From NCBI GenBank assembly GCA_016788065.1, contig JAEUTI010000024.1, positions 1-36,526 on the forward strand: a stretch of 36,526 bases of DNA. Reading direction: 5' to 3'. Below are positions 16,464-26,688 of this stretch, in pieces. Source of the DNA: Bacteroidia bacterium. GTDB taxonomy: Bacteria > Bacteroidota > Bacteroidia > AKYH767-A > OLB10. Within the stretch, counting starts at the first letter, position 1. The number at the start of each line of letters is the position of its first letter. The notes under the pieces were generated by a model that worked only from the letters and a program-made list of their open reading frames with translations, had not been told where the DNA came from and searched no databases. Both the position numbers and the translations under genes were made by a program.

Positions 16464-17033
16464 ATGGCAAAATCACCTAAAAAAGAACTCTCATCAAAGC
16501 TTCAGGATGAATTACTGATATTGTTAAAGCAGCGATTCGATAAAAATAAGGATCGCCACAAAGGTTTGGATTGGGCCAAAGTTGAAGCGCGGCTAAAGGG
16601 AAATCCTTCGAAACTGTGGTCATTAAATGAAATGGAGCGAACGGGTGGAGAACCTGATGTAGTTGGCTTTGATAAAAAATCGGGTGAATACCTGTTTGTA
16701 GATTGTTCCCCGGAGAGTCCAAAAGAGCGCCGGAGCGTTTGCTATGACAGGGCAGCGCTGGATGCAAGGAAAGAGCACAAGCCCAAGACCAGCGCCATGG
16801 ATATGGCCGCTGAGATGGGTATTGAGATAATATCTGAAGACCAATACCGGGAATTGCAAAAGGTAGGACAGTTTGATTTGAAAACATCGAGTTGGGTGCT
16901 TACACCACCAGCAATCCGGAAGCTGGGAGGCGCCATTTTCTGTGATCGCAGATATGATCAGGTTTTTACTTACCACAATGGTGCGGAATCTTATTATGGG
17001 GCACGGGGGTTTAGAGGACTGCTTAAAGTATAG
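16464..17033 (+). CDS. DUF4256 family protein
   Basis: A 189-residue cytoplasmic protein closely matching the DUF4256 family: RFDKNKDRHKGLDWAKV near the start, LWSLNEMERTGGEPDVVG, then RRSVCYDRAALDARK, AMDMAAEMGIEI, LGGAIFCDRRYDQVF and HNGAESYYGARGFRG at the end. The function is not known, though high conservation suggests an enzyme. It is a full-length monocistronic gene. TATATTTG at 16422-16429 could be its -7 promoter element, with a leader of about 30 nt. Confidence 0.9.
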   Translation: MAKSPKKELSSKLQDELLILLKQRFDKNKDRHKGLDWAKVEARLKGNPSKLWSLNEMERTGGEPDVVGFDKKSGEYLFVDCSPESPKERRSVCYDRAALDARKEHKPKTSAMDMAAEMGIEIISEDQYRELQKVGQFDLKTSSWVLTPPAIRKLGGAIFCDRRYDQVFTYHNGAESYYGARGFRGLLKV

Positions 17034-17103
17034 GCAGGAATTCAATTTAATTGCGGTTTAAACTTTTCGGAATACCAACAGTCTGATGGGATCATCTGCT
17101 AAT

Positions 17104-18240
17104 ATGAGAATCCTTATTTTATTTCTTCTGATGTGTTCAGCTCTGAAGGGATTTGCACAAAATTACCCGTGGGAACGACCTCTCAGGGCTTGTTGGTCCT
17201 CAGATGGAATCAACTTTGGCCCAACTTCAATCTTTCAGGATTCAGCCGGTGTCCCTTCTGTTATTCGCTGGAAAGGTGACACTTTAGTTAGCGCATTTCA
17301 ATGGTTTAGGATGCCGGTTTCTTCCTTGACCTGGGATCGGGTGGCTGTTAAGTTTTCATATGACAACGGTAATTCATGGACCCAGCCCGAGCCTATGACT
17401 TTTGCCGGATTTCCAACCAACTTCCGTCGCCCTTTCGATCCAACATTAGTGGCTTTCGGCGATACCTTAAGAGTCTATTTTTCAAGTGGCCAAAATGGGG
17501 CTATTACGCTCGATTCAACCGTCAATACTTATTCTGCATTCAGTTTGGATGGGATAAATTATACTTTTGAGAATAGTGCCCGGGTAGATGAAATTAACAA
17601 CCGGGTAATCGATCCTGCACTGATATTTTTTAATAATTCCTATCATTATTTGTCGCCGATTGGAAGTCCTGCTCAAGGGGCTTACCATTACGTCTCGCCA
17701 AATGGAATCAATTTTACCAAGGTGCCCGACATCCCTTCTGATGCCACGCACAACTGGACAGGAAATTACATGGTGAATGATACGAATTCGCTCCGGTTTT
17801 ATGGTGCCGGTGGTGCCGGCATCTGGTTTAATTCTTCTCCAAATGGAGGCATGTGGAATGGTTATATCAATACTAATGTTCAGGGTGGAGATCCTACTGT
17901 TGTTAGAATTGATGCTACCACATATTTGATGATTTTTGTTGGTGAACCTTATGCAACTGCTTTAGAAGAGCTGAATCAAGTATCCCAATTGAATATTTAC
18001 CCTAATCCATCTAATACAAACTTCACAATTGATTTGACAAATTTTTACTTTGCCGAGCCAGTTTCAAAATTAAATTATCAGGTTGCCGATATGAATGGAA
18101 AAATTTGCTTGAGTGAGGCATTTAATTTTTCAGAGCAGCTTGTTGTTAATGGAAGCTCACTGGCGAATGGAAGTTATGTTGTACTTATCTTATCTGGTAA
18201 TAAACCAGTTGCAAGGGCGAAAATATCTATTGAAAGATAG
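17104..18240 (+). CDS. T9SS-sorted five-bladed-propeller-like secreted protein
   Basis: The frame opens at 17086, but the ATG at 17104 places a signal peptide (MRILILFLLMCSALKGFAQ) at residue 1, so I choose that start, giving 378 residues. The body reads like a five-bladed glycosidase/sialidase-type propeller: GVPSVIRWKGDTLVSAF, then FDPTLVAFGDTLRVYFSSG, RVIDPALIFFNNSYHYL and GGDPTVVRIDATTYLMIFVG. Catalytic acids cannot be assigned confidently, so this may be a binding rather than hydrolytic protein. The C-terminal 80 residues from LNIYPNPSNTNF are a T9SS type A sorting domain. It is convergent with the O-antigen ligase-like gene. Confidence 0.8.
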   Translation: MRILILFLLMCSALKGFAQNYPWERPLRACWSSDGINFGPTSIFQDSAGVPSVIRWKGDTLVSAFQWFRMPVSSLTWDRVAVKFSYDNGNSWTQPEPMTFAGFPTNFRRPFDPTLVAFGDTLRVYFSSGQNGAITLDSTVNTYSAFSLDGINYTFENSARVDEINNRVIDPALIFFNNSYHYLSPIGSPAQGAYHYVSPNGINFTKVPDIPSDATHNWTGNYMVNDTNSLRFYGAGGAGIWFNSSPNGGMWNGYINTNVQGGDPTVVRIDATTYLMIFVGEPYATALEELNQVSQLNIYPNPSNTNFTIDLTNFYFAEPVSKLNYQVADMNGKICLSEAFNFSEQLVVNGSSLANGSYVVLILSGNKPVARAKISIER

Positions 18241-18243
18241 ATC

Positions 18244-18287
18244 TCATTTGGCACATCATTCTTTTCATCCACTTTCGGTCCAAATGA
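18244..18287. terminator. Possible shared terminator between convergent genes
   Basis: TCATTTGG (18244-18251) pairs exactly with CCAAATGA (18280-18287) in the 70-bp gap between two convergent genes. The loop is long (28 nt) and no strong T-tract follows, so it is only a candidate. Confidence 0.3.
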
Positions 18288-18310
18288 AATTCCATTGTTG
18301 AAATAAATCA

Positions 18311-20167
18311 TTATTTCCCTTTCTGTGAACGTTGTTCCTCATTCTTTCGCAAGTATAAATCTCTTTTTTTGATGTCTTTGCGAATGAGTTTCAGCCATTG
18401 CTCTGATTGGTCATACAATCCCAGTTTAGTACTGGTGTAGCTCAGGTTAAAAATACCTGTTTCGAGTTCAGGATATACATGATGTGCTTTGATGAAAAGC
18501 GGGAGTGCCTTTTCATATTGTTGTCGCTTGACATAAGCCCCGGCGAGGTTGTTGATGGTGGTATACAGGTAGGGATTAATTTCATAAGCTTTTTCGAAAT
18601 ATTCAAGAGCCAACACACTTTTTCCCTGGGCTTCATAAGCAATGGCCTGATATAGTTCAAATGGATTGGTAAGAGGGTCGGTTTCTACAAAAAAGTTTTT
18701 GGCTTTTTCAGCTTCCTGAATAACCAGCTCATGATTTTGATTGTTGCGGTATTTGTTCATGGAAGCTACATGCATGTCACTCGACATGCGTTTGAATCCA
18801 ATCAAAATATTGAAAAGTAGCAATACAGTGACAATATATTTGAAATTTTTATCTGTCAGGGTGAAATAACTTTTAGAATTATCGGCACCTGCCAATCCCA
18901 TTGAAAAGCCCAGAAATACTGCTGTGAACAATAATAATTCAGTTCTTTCTTTCGGAAAATCGAATAAAGAAATAGCGGCCCATCCTGCAATAGCAGCAAG
19001 AAAGCAGAGCATCTTTATTTTATCATCATCATTCAATTGAACAAGTGATTTCGCACCTCCAAAGAATATTAACCACACAGGTAATCCAAATAATAACAAG
19101 CCAATTATTCCAAGCTCACAAACAATCCAGATGTAATCGTTGTGTGGCTGCAAAAAGACCAGATTTTCTGCATAACCGCGGTACAGGCCTCGTAATCCTA
19201 CAGATGGTAATTCAATTTTCCAGTTACCTGCACCAACACCAATCACAGGATGTTCCCTGAACAGGTGGTAGGAATGGTACCATAAATTCAATCTTTCATT
19301 ACTGGATGCTGATCCCAGGTAATTGGAAGGGTTTGTCTGTTTCGATGCATGTTGCACTCCTGAGAACATAGCATAGAATGAGAAGTGAAGAAGTACACTG
19401 ATTCCAATCGCAAACCCAATTGATTTTATCCCTTCAAATGAAATTGATTTACCGGATCTTTTTTTTGTGATGAAGGCCAGCAGTAAAAAGGTTAATACAA
19501 AAGCAACTCCTCCAACATATGCAGCTCTTGTAATTAAAATTAAGAGTATTGAAAAAACAATCACGAATGAAGGTATATAAAATTTTTTCCAGGAAGAGCG
19601 ATCTGTAAGGTGTCCCAAAATAAAAAATGCAGCCATGAAAAAAAGATAACCGGAAAACAGATTTTTATGTCCTGATAGTCCCGGAACCTTATACATAGTA
19701 TATGGACCGAGTGCTTCCGTCTGTAATGCATCCGCAATCTGTTTTAAAAACACAATCAAGATTATTGGAACCAGACAAACCAGTGCTCTGGAAATGTATA
19801 TGGGAGTTTGTTTGTTGTTCTTTATGAGGAAGCTAAACAGTAAAATTGAAAAGACGAAAATGAAATGTTTTTGTGTCTGGAAAGCAGCTTCGCCGAAGTT
19901 ATGTGCCCATGAAATAGAAGCCAGACTCCATATATAGTAACCGGTTAGCAGAACTGAAATAAGTGTAAATGGAATTACCTTTATTACTGACTCTTTCAAC
20001 ATCCATAAAGCACCCAGCAGCACCGCGGAGGTAAACAGGAATCTGGGAACGTTCGTTGGGTCATAAATACCTTTTATGTACACCAGATATCCGAGTGGAA
20101 ATAACAAAGCCATTAGAATAGCCAGACCAGTATTGGTAGACGTGACAGTTGTAACCTTTTTACTCAT
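18311..20167 (-). CDS. O-antigen ligase/polymerase-like membrane protein with TPR tail
   Basis: A 618-residue protein. Residues about 10-450 hold roughly a dozen transmembrane helices. The Wzy_C-type region around 290-350 has HPVIGVGAGNWKIE and then LQPHNDYIWIVCELGIIGL, the conserved loop of O-antigen ligases and polymerases. Residues about 480-610 are soluble and contain TPR-like helices (ALEYFEKAYEINPYLYTTINN, then QQYEKALPLFIKAHHVYPEL). It probably handles an undecaprenyl-linked glycan at the inner membrane, as a ligase, polymerase or oligosaccharyl transferase. No glycan genes are adjacent, so the substrate is open. TACTTTTG at 20200-20193 on the minus strand is a likely -7 element. Confidence 0.85.
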   Translation of the reverse strand: MSKKVTTVTSTNTGLAILMALLFPLGYLVYIKGIYDPTNVPRFLFTSAVLLGALWMLKESVIKVIPFTLISVLLTGYYIWSLASISWAHNFGEAAFQTQKHFIFVFSILLFSFLIKNNKQTPIYISRALVCLVPIILIVFLKQIADALQTEALGPYTMYKVPGLSGHKNLFSGYLFFMAAFFILGHLTDRSSWKKFYIPSFVIVFSILLILITRAAYVGGVAFVLTFLLLAFITKKRSGKSISFEGIKSIGFAIGISVLLHFSFYAMFSGVQHASKQTNPSNYLGSASSNERLNLWYHSYHLFREHPVIGVGAGNWKIELPSVGLRGLYRGYAENLVFLQPHNDYIWIVCELGIIGLLLFGLPVWLIFFGGAKSLVQLNDDDKIKMLCFLAAIAGWAAISLFDFPKERTELLLFTAVFLGFSMGLAGADNSKSYFTLTDKNFKYIVTVLLLFNILIGFKRMSSDMHVASMNKYRNNQNHELVIQEAEKAKNFFVETDPLTNPFELYQAIAYEAQGKSVLALEYFEKAYEINPYLYTTINNLAGAYVKRQQYEKALPLFIKAHHVYPELETGIFNLSYTSTKLGLYDQSEQWLKLIRKDIKKRDLYLRKNEEQRSQKGK

Positions 20168-20279
20168 TTAAGTCCGGGTTATGGTATCAGATCAAAAGTA
20201 ATTAAAAAAGCAGCAATCGAAACAATTGCCTGAATAAATTAGATGAGATTCCGGACCTGTAGCTATTGCCTCAAAATGA

Positions 20280-20807
20280 TCAATCCTTAATTTCCTGAAT
20301 AGGGTGCAATTCCCATTTTGTTGATTCTGAAAACAAGGCATCTATAAAGTTCTCCATATTCACTAACGTGTCGGGAGGGGAGGCATCGTAATGGGTAATT
20401 TTCTTCTTTTTACCTGCATAATTTACTTCAATGTAAATGGTAGGAAAATCGGTGAGATGGGGGTTCCGGTATTCATTTGCCAGGTCAAAAAATCCGGTGT
20501 TCAAAGCAAATTGACCGAGTTCCTTTATAGCATCCTGCGAAAGCTTAGTTTGAAATCTGCCGATTTTATCGACATCGCGTTTGCCCTCATAAACTACATA
20601 ACCACTTTTGTAGATACGAATACTGTAATAAGGGCATTTGCCAAAACAAGGGGTACGTTCCAGATAAGCAACAAGTGAATCGGCATTGGATTCCGTTGTT
20701 TCATCTTTTGAAGTTGAAGCTTTCGGACCTTTGCATGAAGTAAGAATCAGCAATTGAAGCATCACAACAGCACTGCATACGGAAAGTAATTTTTTAGTCA
20801 GTGCCAT
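20280..20807 (-). CDS. DUF6438-type lipoprotein
   Basis: A 175-residue protein. Residues 1-25 are a lipoprotein signal with lipobox LTSC (Cys 25), so it is membrane-anchored. The rest has LERTPCFGKCPYYSIRIYKSGYVVYEG and a later CxxG-free beta region, matching the DUF6438 family, where the CxGxCPxY motif is conserved. The role is unknown. It starts 8 bp after the yidC stop, so it probably shares a transcript with yidC. Confidence 0.8.
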   Translation of the reverse strand: MALTKKLLSVCSAVVMLQLLILTSCKGPKASTSKDETTESNADSLVAYLERTPCFGKCPYYSIRIYKSGYVVYEGKRDVDKIGRFQTKLSQDAIKELGQFALNTGFFDLANEYRNPHLTDFPTIYIEVNYAGKKKKITHYDASPPDTLVNMENFIDALFSESTKWELHPIQEIKD

Positions 20808-20815
20808 GTTTGCAA

Positions 20816-22672
20816 TTATTTTTTAGGATTAACACCCCGCTCGCGTGCCATTTGCTCAAGCCGTTGCTGGAACTTAGATTTGGTTTGTGTTTGAGGTTTC
20901 TTTTTATTCTCCTGAATCTTGGCGTGAATTGCTTTTTCATCGACTGCAGCACGGAAGATGAATTGCTGCCCGAAGCTGATCATGTTAGCAAGGAAATAAT
21001 AGTAACTGAGACCGGCAGAATAATTATTGAAAATACCGAGGAACATAATTGGCATCAGATACATCACCCATTTCATCTGCGGATTAGCTGCAGTCATTTG
21101 TGAATTCAGGTAAGTGTACATCAGGGTCGAAATGGTCATCAGAATAGTGAACAAACTTACGTGGTCGCCATAAAATGGGATGTTGAACGGAAGATCAAGG
21201 ATTGAATCGTAAGTCGATAAATCTGTTGCCCAAAGGAATGCTTCCTGGCGTAGTTCAATGGAAGCAGGGAAGAAGCGGAACATGGCTATCAGAATAGGCA
21301 TCTGCAACAGCATTGGCAAACAACCTCCCAATGGATTTACGCCGGCCTTACGATACATTGCAAGCAATTCCTGCTGGCCTTTCATTGGGTCTTCCTTATG
21401 CTTAGCCTGAATCTCATCCATCTCAGGTTTCAGCACTTTCATTTTAGCTGTAGAAAGATAAGCCTTGTATGTCAGTGGAAGCAACATTAACTTGATGGCA
21501 ATAGTCAGGATAAGAATGATGAGACCATAATTCATATCGAACTTACCCAGGAAGTTGAAAATTGGAATAACGATGAAACGATTTACCCATCCGAAAATTC
21601 CCCAGCCCAGTGGAACTAATTTTTCCATTCCTAATTCATAGGATTTCAAAGTCTGGTAATGGTTGGGTCCGAAATAAAAACTCATATCAAAACTCTCATA
21701 AGGCTTATGAGAATAAGGAATGGTAAAACTTGCAGTCATGAATTTCACCAGCGAATCATGTCCTTCAGGATGGCGTGTCGACAATTTAGTAGGCTTGTCG
21801 AATTCATTCTTTGCAATGAGAGTGGTGTTAAAATATTGTTGTTTAAAAGCAACCCACTTAACTTTAGTAGGTAATGTCTCTTCATCATCACTTGTCTCAG
21901 AAAGGTAATCTGCTTCGTCTGCAGTATACTTGTAATAAACTGTTGAGTTTATTTGTTCTGAAGCGGCATCTTTTTCTTTCTTATATAGATTTTGTTTCCA
22001 ATCGAGTTCCAGGTAATTAATGTTCGCAGCAATTACCTGTTCCAATCCGGAAATATTGATGTTGAAATCGAGCATATAGCCGGATGCAGGGAGTGTGTAT
22101 GCATATTCAAGATATCCATACCCGGGTGCATTCAGGCGGTAAGCAATTTTATTTCCTTTTTTTACCGGTTCAAAAAACAGATTGTTGGTAGAGACATTTC
22201 TGTTTTGAGCAAAAAAGTTCAGACCAAAAACAGTGGAGTCACTTTCAAAAAGAATGAGCGGTTTTTGGTTGGAGGTTTTGTATTCTTTTAATTCAACGGC
22301 ATGTACTCTTCCACCTTTATTGGTGAAGGTAACTTTCAGCTTATCATTTTCAATAGTTGTGAAAGTTTCTGTTCCTTCTGCTGCAGCAGCAAACGATCCA
22401 AATTGTTGTTGAAGTTGTAAGGCGCGAAGAGAATCGGTAAGTTGTTCGTTGCCTGAAAGTGACAAAGTATCAATAACAGCAGCAGGCAAGGCGGTTTTTG
22501 CGGCATTTGCAGCAGCAGCAGCTTCCAGTTTAGCTTTTTGCTCAACAGCAACCAACGAATCCTGAGTTTTTTGTCGCTGAGCAAGTTCCTCAGCACCAGG
22601 GGCATTCCACAGGCTGAAGCCAATCAGAACTGCACCAATTAGTAAAAGTCCAATTATAGAATTACGATCCAT
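20816..22672 (-). CDS. yidC: Membrane protein insertase YidC
   Basis: A 618-residue inner-membrane insertase/chaperone. Residues 5-23 are the first helix, followed by an Ala-rich linker. Residues about 90-350 are the periplasmic beta-sandwich domain (VTFTNKGGRVHAVELKEY; YTLPASGYMLDFNI). The conserved five-helix insertase core begins near 365 (WGIFGWVNRFIVIPIFNFLG) and includes YRKAGVNPLGGCLPMLLQMP and YYYFLANMISFGQQFI. The hydrophilic-groove position carries Lys 394 (AIKLMLLPLTYK) where E. coli has Arg. The C-terminus is basic, as expected for ribosome contact. It follows pyrG by 62 bp, a conserved Bacteroidota arrangement. Confidence 0.97.
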   Translation of the reverse strand: MDRNSIIGLLLIGAVLIGFSLWNAPGAEELAQRQKTQDSLVAVEQKAKLEAAAAANAAKTALPAAVIDTLSLSGNEQLTDSLRALQLQQQFGSFAAAAEGTETFTTIENDKLKVTFTNKGGRVHAVELKEYKTSNQKPLILFESDSTVFGLNFFAQNRNVSTNNLFFEPVKKGNKIAYRLNAPGYGYLEYAYTLPASGYMLDFNINISGLEQVIAANINYLELDWKQNLYKKEKDAASEQINSTVYYKYTADEADYLSETSDDEETLPTKVKWVAFKQQYFNTTLIAKNEFDKPTKLSTRHPEGHDSLVKFMTASFTIPYSHKPYESFDMSFYFGPNHYQTLKSYELGMEKLVPLGWGIFGWVNRFIVIPIFNFLGKFDMNYGLIILILTIAIKLMLLPLTYKAYLSTAKMKVLKPEMDEIQAKHKEDPMKGQQELLAMYRKAGVNPLGGCLPMLLQMPILIAMFRFFPASIELRQEAFLWATDLSTYDSILDLPFNIPFYGDHVSLFTILMTISTLMYTYLNSQMTAANPQMKWVMYLMPIMFLGIFNNYSAGLSYYYFLANMISFGQQFIFRAAVDEKAIHAKIQENKKKPQTQTKSKFQQRLEQMARERGVNPKK

Positions 22673-22692
22673 TCATCATTAAAATAAGCCCG

Positions 22693-22723
22693 CAAAGATA
22701 ACAATAAATGCACTGCTGAAAAC
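22693..22723 (-). promoter_or_regulatory. Candidate yidC promoter
   Basis: On the minus strand TATCTTTG (22700-22693) matches the -7 element, with TTTTC 18 nt upstream (22723-22719). This suggests yidC can be transcribed separately from pyrG. Confidence 0.45.
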
Positions 22724-22734
22724 AGCTTTTAAGG

Positions 22735-24357
<1,623 letters not shown>

Positions 24358-24374
24358 TCATGATTTTCAAGCTG

Positions 24375-24408
24375 CAAAAGTAGCTGATTCAAACAACCGC
24401 TCAACAAA
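24375..24408 (-). promoter_or_regulatory. Candidate pyrG promoter
   Basis: On the minus strand TTTG (24408-24405) and TACTTTTG (24382-24375) are 22 nt apart, matching -33 and -7 elements. The leader would be short, about 15 nt. I see no attenuator-like hairpin before the ATG. Confidence 0.5.
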
Positions 24409-24521
24409 TTTTTTATCACACCTTGTTAACAGTTAGCGGATTTCCCCGGGAAATAGGATAATTTGGAAAAGAAATTAAGCGTAAAATGCTATAAATCAGT
24501 ATTTTGTATTAAAATCGGCAA

Positions 24522-25229
24522 TCAGGCCATGTTATGATAAACTGCCTGAACATCATCATCATCCTCAATTTTTTCAATAAGAGCTTCCACCTCTTTTTGT
24601 TGATCCTCTGATAATTCAACCGTATTAGTTGGAATTCTTTGCAATTCTGTGCTGATAACTTCTATTTTTTTCTCTTCAAGTGCTTTATTCATCACTCCAA
24701 AATTTTGAAATGAGGTATAGACAAAAATATCACCTTCGTCCTCAAAAACTTCTTCTGCACCGAAATCAATCAGGTCCAATTCCAAATCTTCCACACTCAC
24801 ACCGGTATTTTTTAATTTAAAAATGCCTTTGCGTTCGAATAAAAAATCAAGTGAACCTGTTTTACCCAGGGCACCATTGGCGCGAGAAAAATACATTCTG
24901 ATATTGGCAACAGTTCTGGTATTATTATCGGTTGCAGTTTCGACTAAAATGGCAATTCCATGAGGTGCATATCCCTCATAAACAACCTCTTCGTAGCTTT
25001 CAATGTCTTTTGAACTAGCTCGTTTGATAGCGGCATCTACCCGATCTTTGGGCATGTTCAAGCTTTTGGCATTCACCATAACCATCCTCAGCCTCGGATT
25101 ATTATCGGGGTCAGGTCCGCCTTGTTTTACTGCTATAGCTATTTCTTTTCCAATTCTTGTGAATTGCCTTGCCATTTTTGAAAATCTGGCAAACATCTTA
25201 TGTTTACGTTTCTCGAAAGCGCGTCCCAT
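24522..25229 (-). CDS. yebC: YebC/TACO1 family protein
   Basis: A 235-residue member of the YebC/PmpR family, first described as DNA-binding regulators and now linked to relief of ribosome stalling. The opening MGRAFEKRKHKMFARFSKMA corresponds to the family's usual MAGHSKWxxIxxRK start, altered as in Bacteroidota members. Then come ARQFTRIGKEIAIAVKQGG, PDPDNNPRLRMVM, NMPKDRVDAAIKRAS and YEGYAPHGIAILVE. The acidic C-terminus (IEKIEDDDDVQAVYHNMA) is typical. It is a single gene with a strong candidate promoter. Confidence 0.95.
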   Translation of the reverse strand: MGRAFEKRKHKMFARFSKMARQFTRIGKEIAIAVKQGGPDPDNNPRLRMVMVNAKSLNMPKDRVDAAIKRASSKDIESYEEVVYEGYAPHGIAILVETATDNNTRTVANIRMYFSRANGALGKTGSLDFLFERKGIFKLKNTGVSVEDLELDLIDFGAEEVFEDEGDIFVYTSFQNFGVMNKALEEKKIEVISTELQRIPTNTVELSEDQQKEVEALIEKIEDDDDVQAVYHNMA

Positions 25230-25257
25230 AATTCCTGTTTAATTATTAATGAATGCA

Positions 25258-25288
25258 CAAAAATACGAACTTTCTATCATACACCAAA
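25258..25288 (-). promoter_or_regulatory. yebC promoter
   Basis: On the minus strand TTTG (25288-25285) is followed after exactly 19 nt by TATTTTTG (25265-25258), a textbook Bacteroidota -33/-7 pair, leaving a leader of about 25 nt. It lies in the short gap between the radical SAM gene stop and yebC. Confidence 0.7.
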
Positions 25289-25302
25289 TTGTAATTTTAG
25301 CT

Positions 25303-26688
25303 CTAAAGCTTATAGAAAGTCATTGCAGTCCGGGCAGCTATCGATTTGATTGTTGGCTTTATACGATCAGTAAAAGCACGGTTAGCTTTGATGCTTCGGT
25401 GAATAGTCATTTGATTGGCAATCCATCGAATTGCATAATCATAATACTGCCGGCGATAAGTTCGTTTAAAGTCAATTTGACGGTCGGAGCCCAAATGCCA
25501 TTCCGGTTTAACCACAAACTCAGCTTCTGTCTGAGTGTATAGGGGAGTGCCTTTGATAGGATAGGCAATGGTGATCGTATATAAGTCAGGGTCGGAAGTC
25601 TTGAGGTGATGAAGCGTTTCAATGATATCGGATTCCGTTTCTCCAGGATATCCTACCATAATAAATGTTCCTGATTGAATACCATAATCTTTGCTTTTGC
25701 GGATCATTTCCCTAACCTGATTCACATCCACACGCCGGTCCATGGCATCAATAATTTTCTGCGAACCACTTTCAGCACCAATCCATACTCGATAACAACC
25801 GGAGTCACGTAAAACTTCCAGAACCTGTTCATTCATTCTGTCGGCACGTGTGATACATTCATATTTGATTTTTACATTTTCGCTGATGAGTGCATCGCGA
25901 AATTCTTCGAGCCATTTATGACTAATTGTAAACACATCATCAACAAACCAAACGGTATCGACATCATAATTTGATTCGATCCATTTTAATTCCTGAGCAA
26001 CCAGTTGTGGTGAACGTCGCCGGTAACTCTGACCATAAACAGCCCTGCTGCACCATTTGCAAGTATATGGACAACCGCGCATGGTACTAACAGAAACAGC
26101 ACTTTCCCCATGTTTACTTTTCCATGCGTCAAAATATAATTGGAGATTTACTTTCTGCCGGGCAGGGAAGGGGAGGGTATTAATATCACGGATATTTTTT
26201 CTTTCTTCAGAATAAAATATGACATTGTCTTTTAGGAATGCAACACCTGCAACTTTAGCTTCGTTTCCATTTTTTTGATGTAAACTCTGAACCAGTTCCA
26301 ACATCGTTTCTTCGCCTTCGCCAAGTACGATGTAATCGGCACCATATTCAACAAAATTTGGTGCATGATTTCTGACTTCAGGTCCACCCAGAATAATTTT
26401 TGTATGATTTAAAGTTGGTTCATGCTTTATGAAACTTATAAGTCGCAGAACATTGACTTTGGTCATCAGATTTGTATAGATACCAATGACATCCGGCTTT
26501 TGTTCAATGAGAAAATTACAATGTGAATTAAAGTCAGAAAAGGTAGCATCAAAAACCTGATTGGGATATCCGTGTTCTTCAAGAAATGCAGCAATGTACA
26601 GAATGCCTAATGGAACATAAGGCTTCATAATGAGGAGCTCACGCGGATCTTCATTCAGGTAATAGGCATGCGTTAGCAGGAGCTTCAT
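25303..26688 (-). CDS. B12-binding-type radical SAM protein
   Basis: The start is set at the ATG 26688-26686, which overlaps the previous stop as ATGA; the open frame extends to 26733 but only into the neighbour. The product has 461 residues. Residues 1-150 are a cobalamin-binding-like Rossmann domain (MKPYVPLGILYIAAFLEEHG), without the DxHxxG motif of base-off B12 enzymes. Residues about 195-420 are the radical SAM barrel with the cluster motif C206-PYT-C210-KW-C213. VWIGAESGSQKIIDAMDRR and GTFIMVGYPGETESDI follow. This is the BchE-like class, which performs methylations, cyclisations or rearrangements. Substrate unknown. It is similar to, and coupled with, the radical SAM part of the next gene. 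Confidence 0.9.
   Translation of the reverse strand: MKLLLTHAYYLNEDPRELLIMKPYVPLGILYIAAFLEEHGYPNQVFDATFSDFNSHCNFLIEQKPDVIGIYTNLMTKVNVLRLISFIKHEPTLNHTKIILGGPEVRNHAPNFVEYGADYIVLGEGEETMLELVQSLHQKNGNEAKVAGVAFLKDNVIFYSEERKNIRDINTLPFPARQKVNLQLYFDAWKSKHGESAVSVSTMRGCPYTCKWCSRAVYGQSYRRRSPQLVAQELKWIESNYDVDTVWFVDDVFTISHKWLEEFRDALISENVKIKYECITRADRMNEQVLEVLRDSGCYRVWIGAESGSQKIIDAMDRRVDVNQVREMIRKSKDYGIQSGTFIMVGYPGETESDIIETLHHLKTSDPDLYTITIAYPIKGTPLYTQTEAEFVVKPEWHLGSDRQIDFKRTYRRQYYDYAIRWIANQMTIHRSIKANRAFTDRIKPTIKSIAARTAMTFYKL

Noticed and set aside
16477..17045. Minus-strand frames opposite the DUF4256 gene
   Set aside because: The plus-strand product matches its family along its whole length; the opposite frames match nothing.
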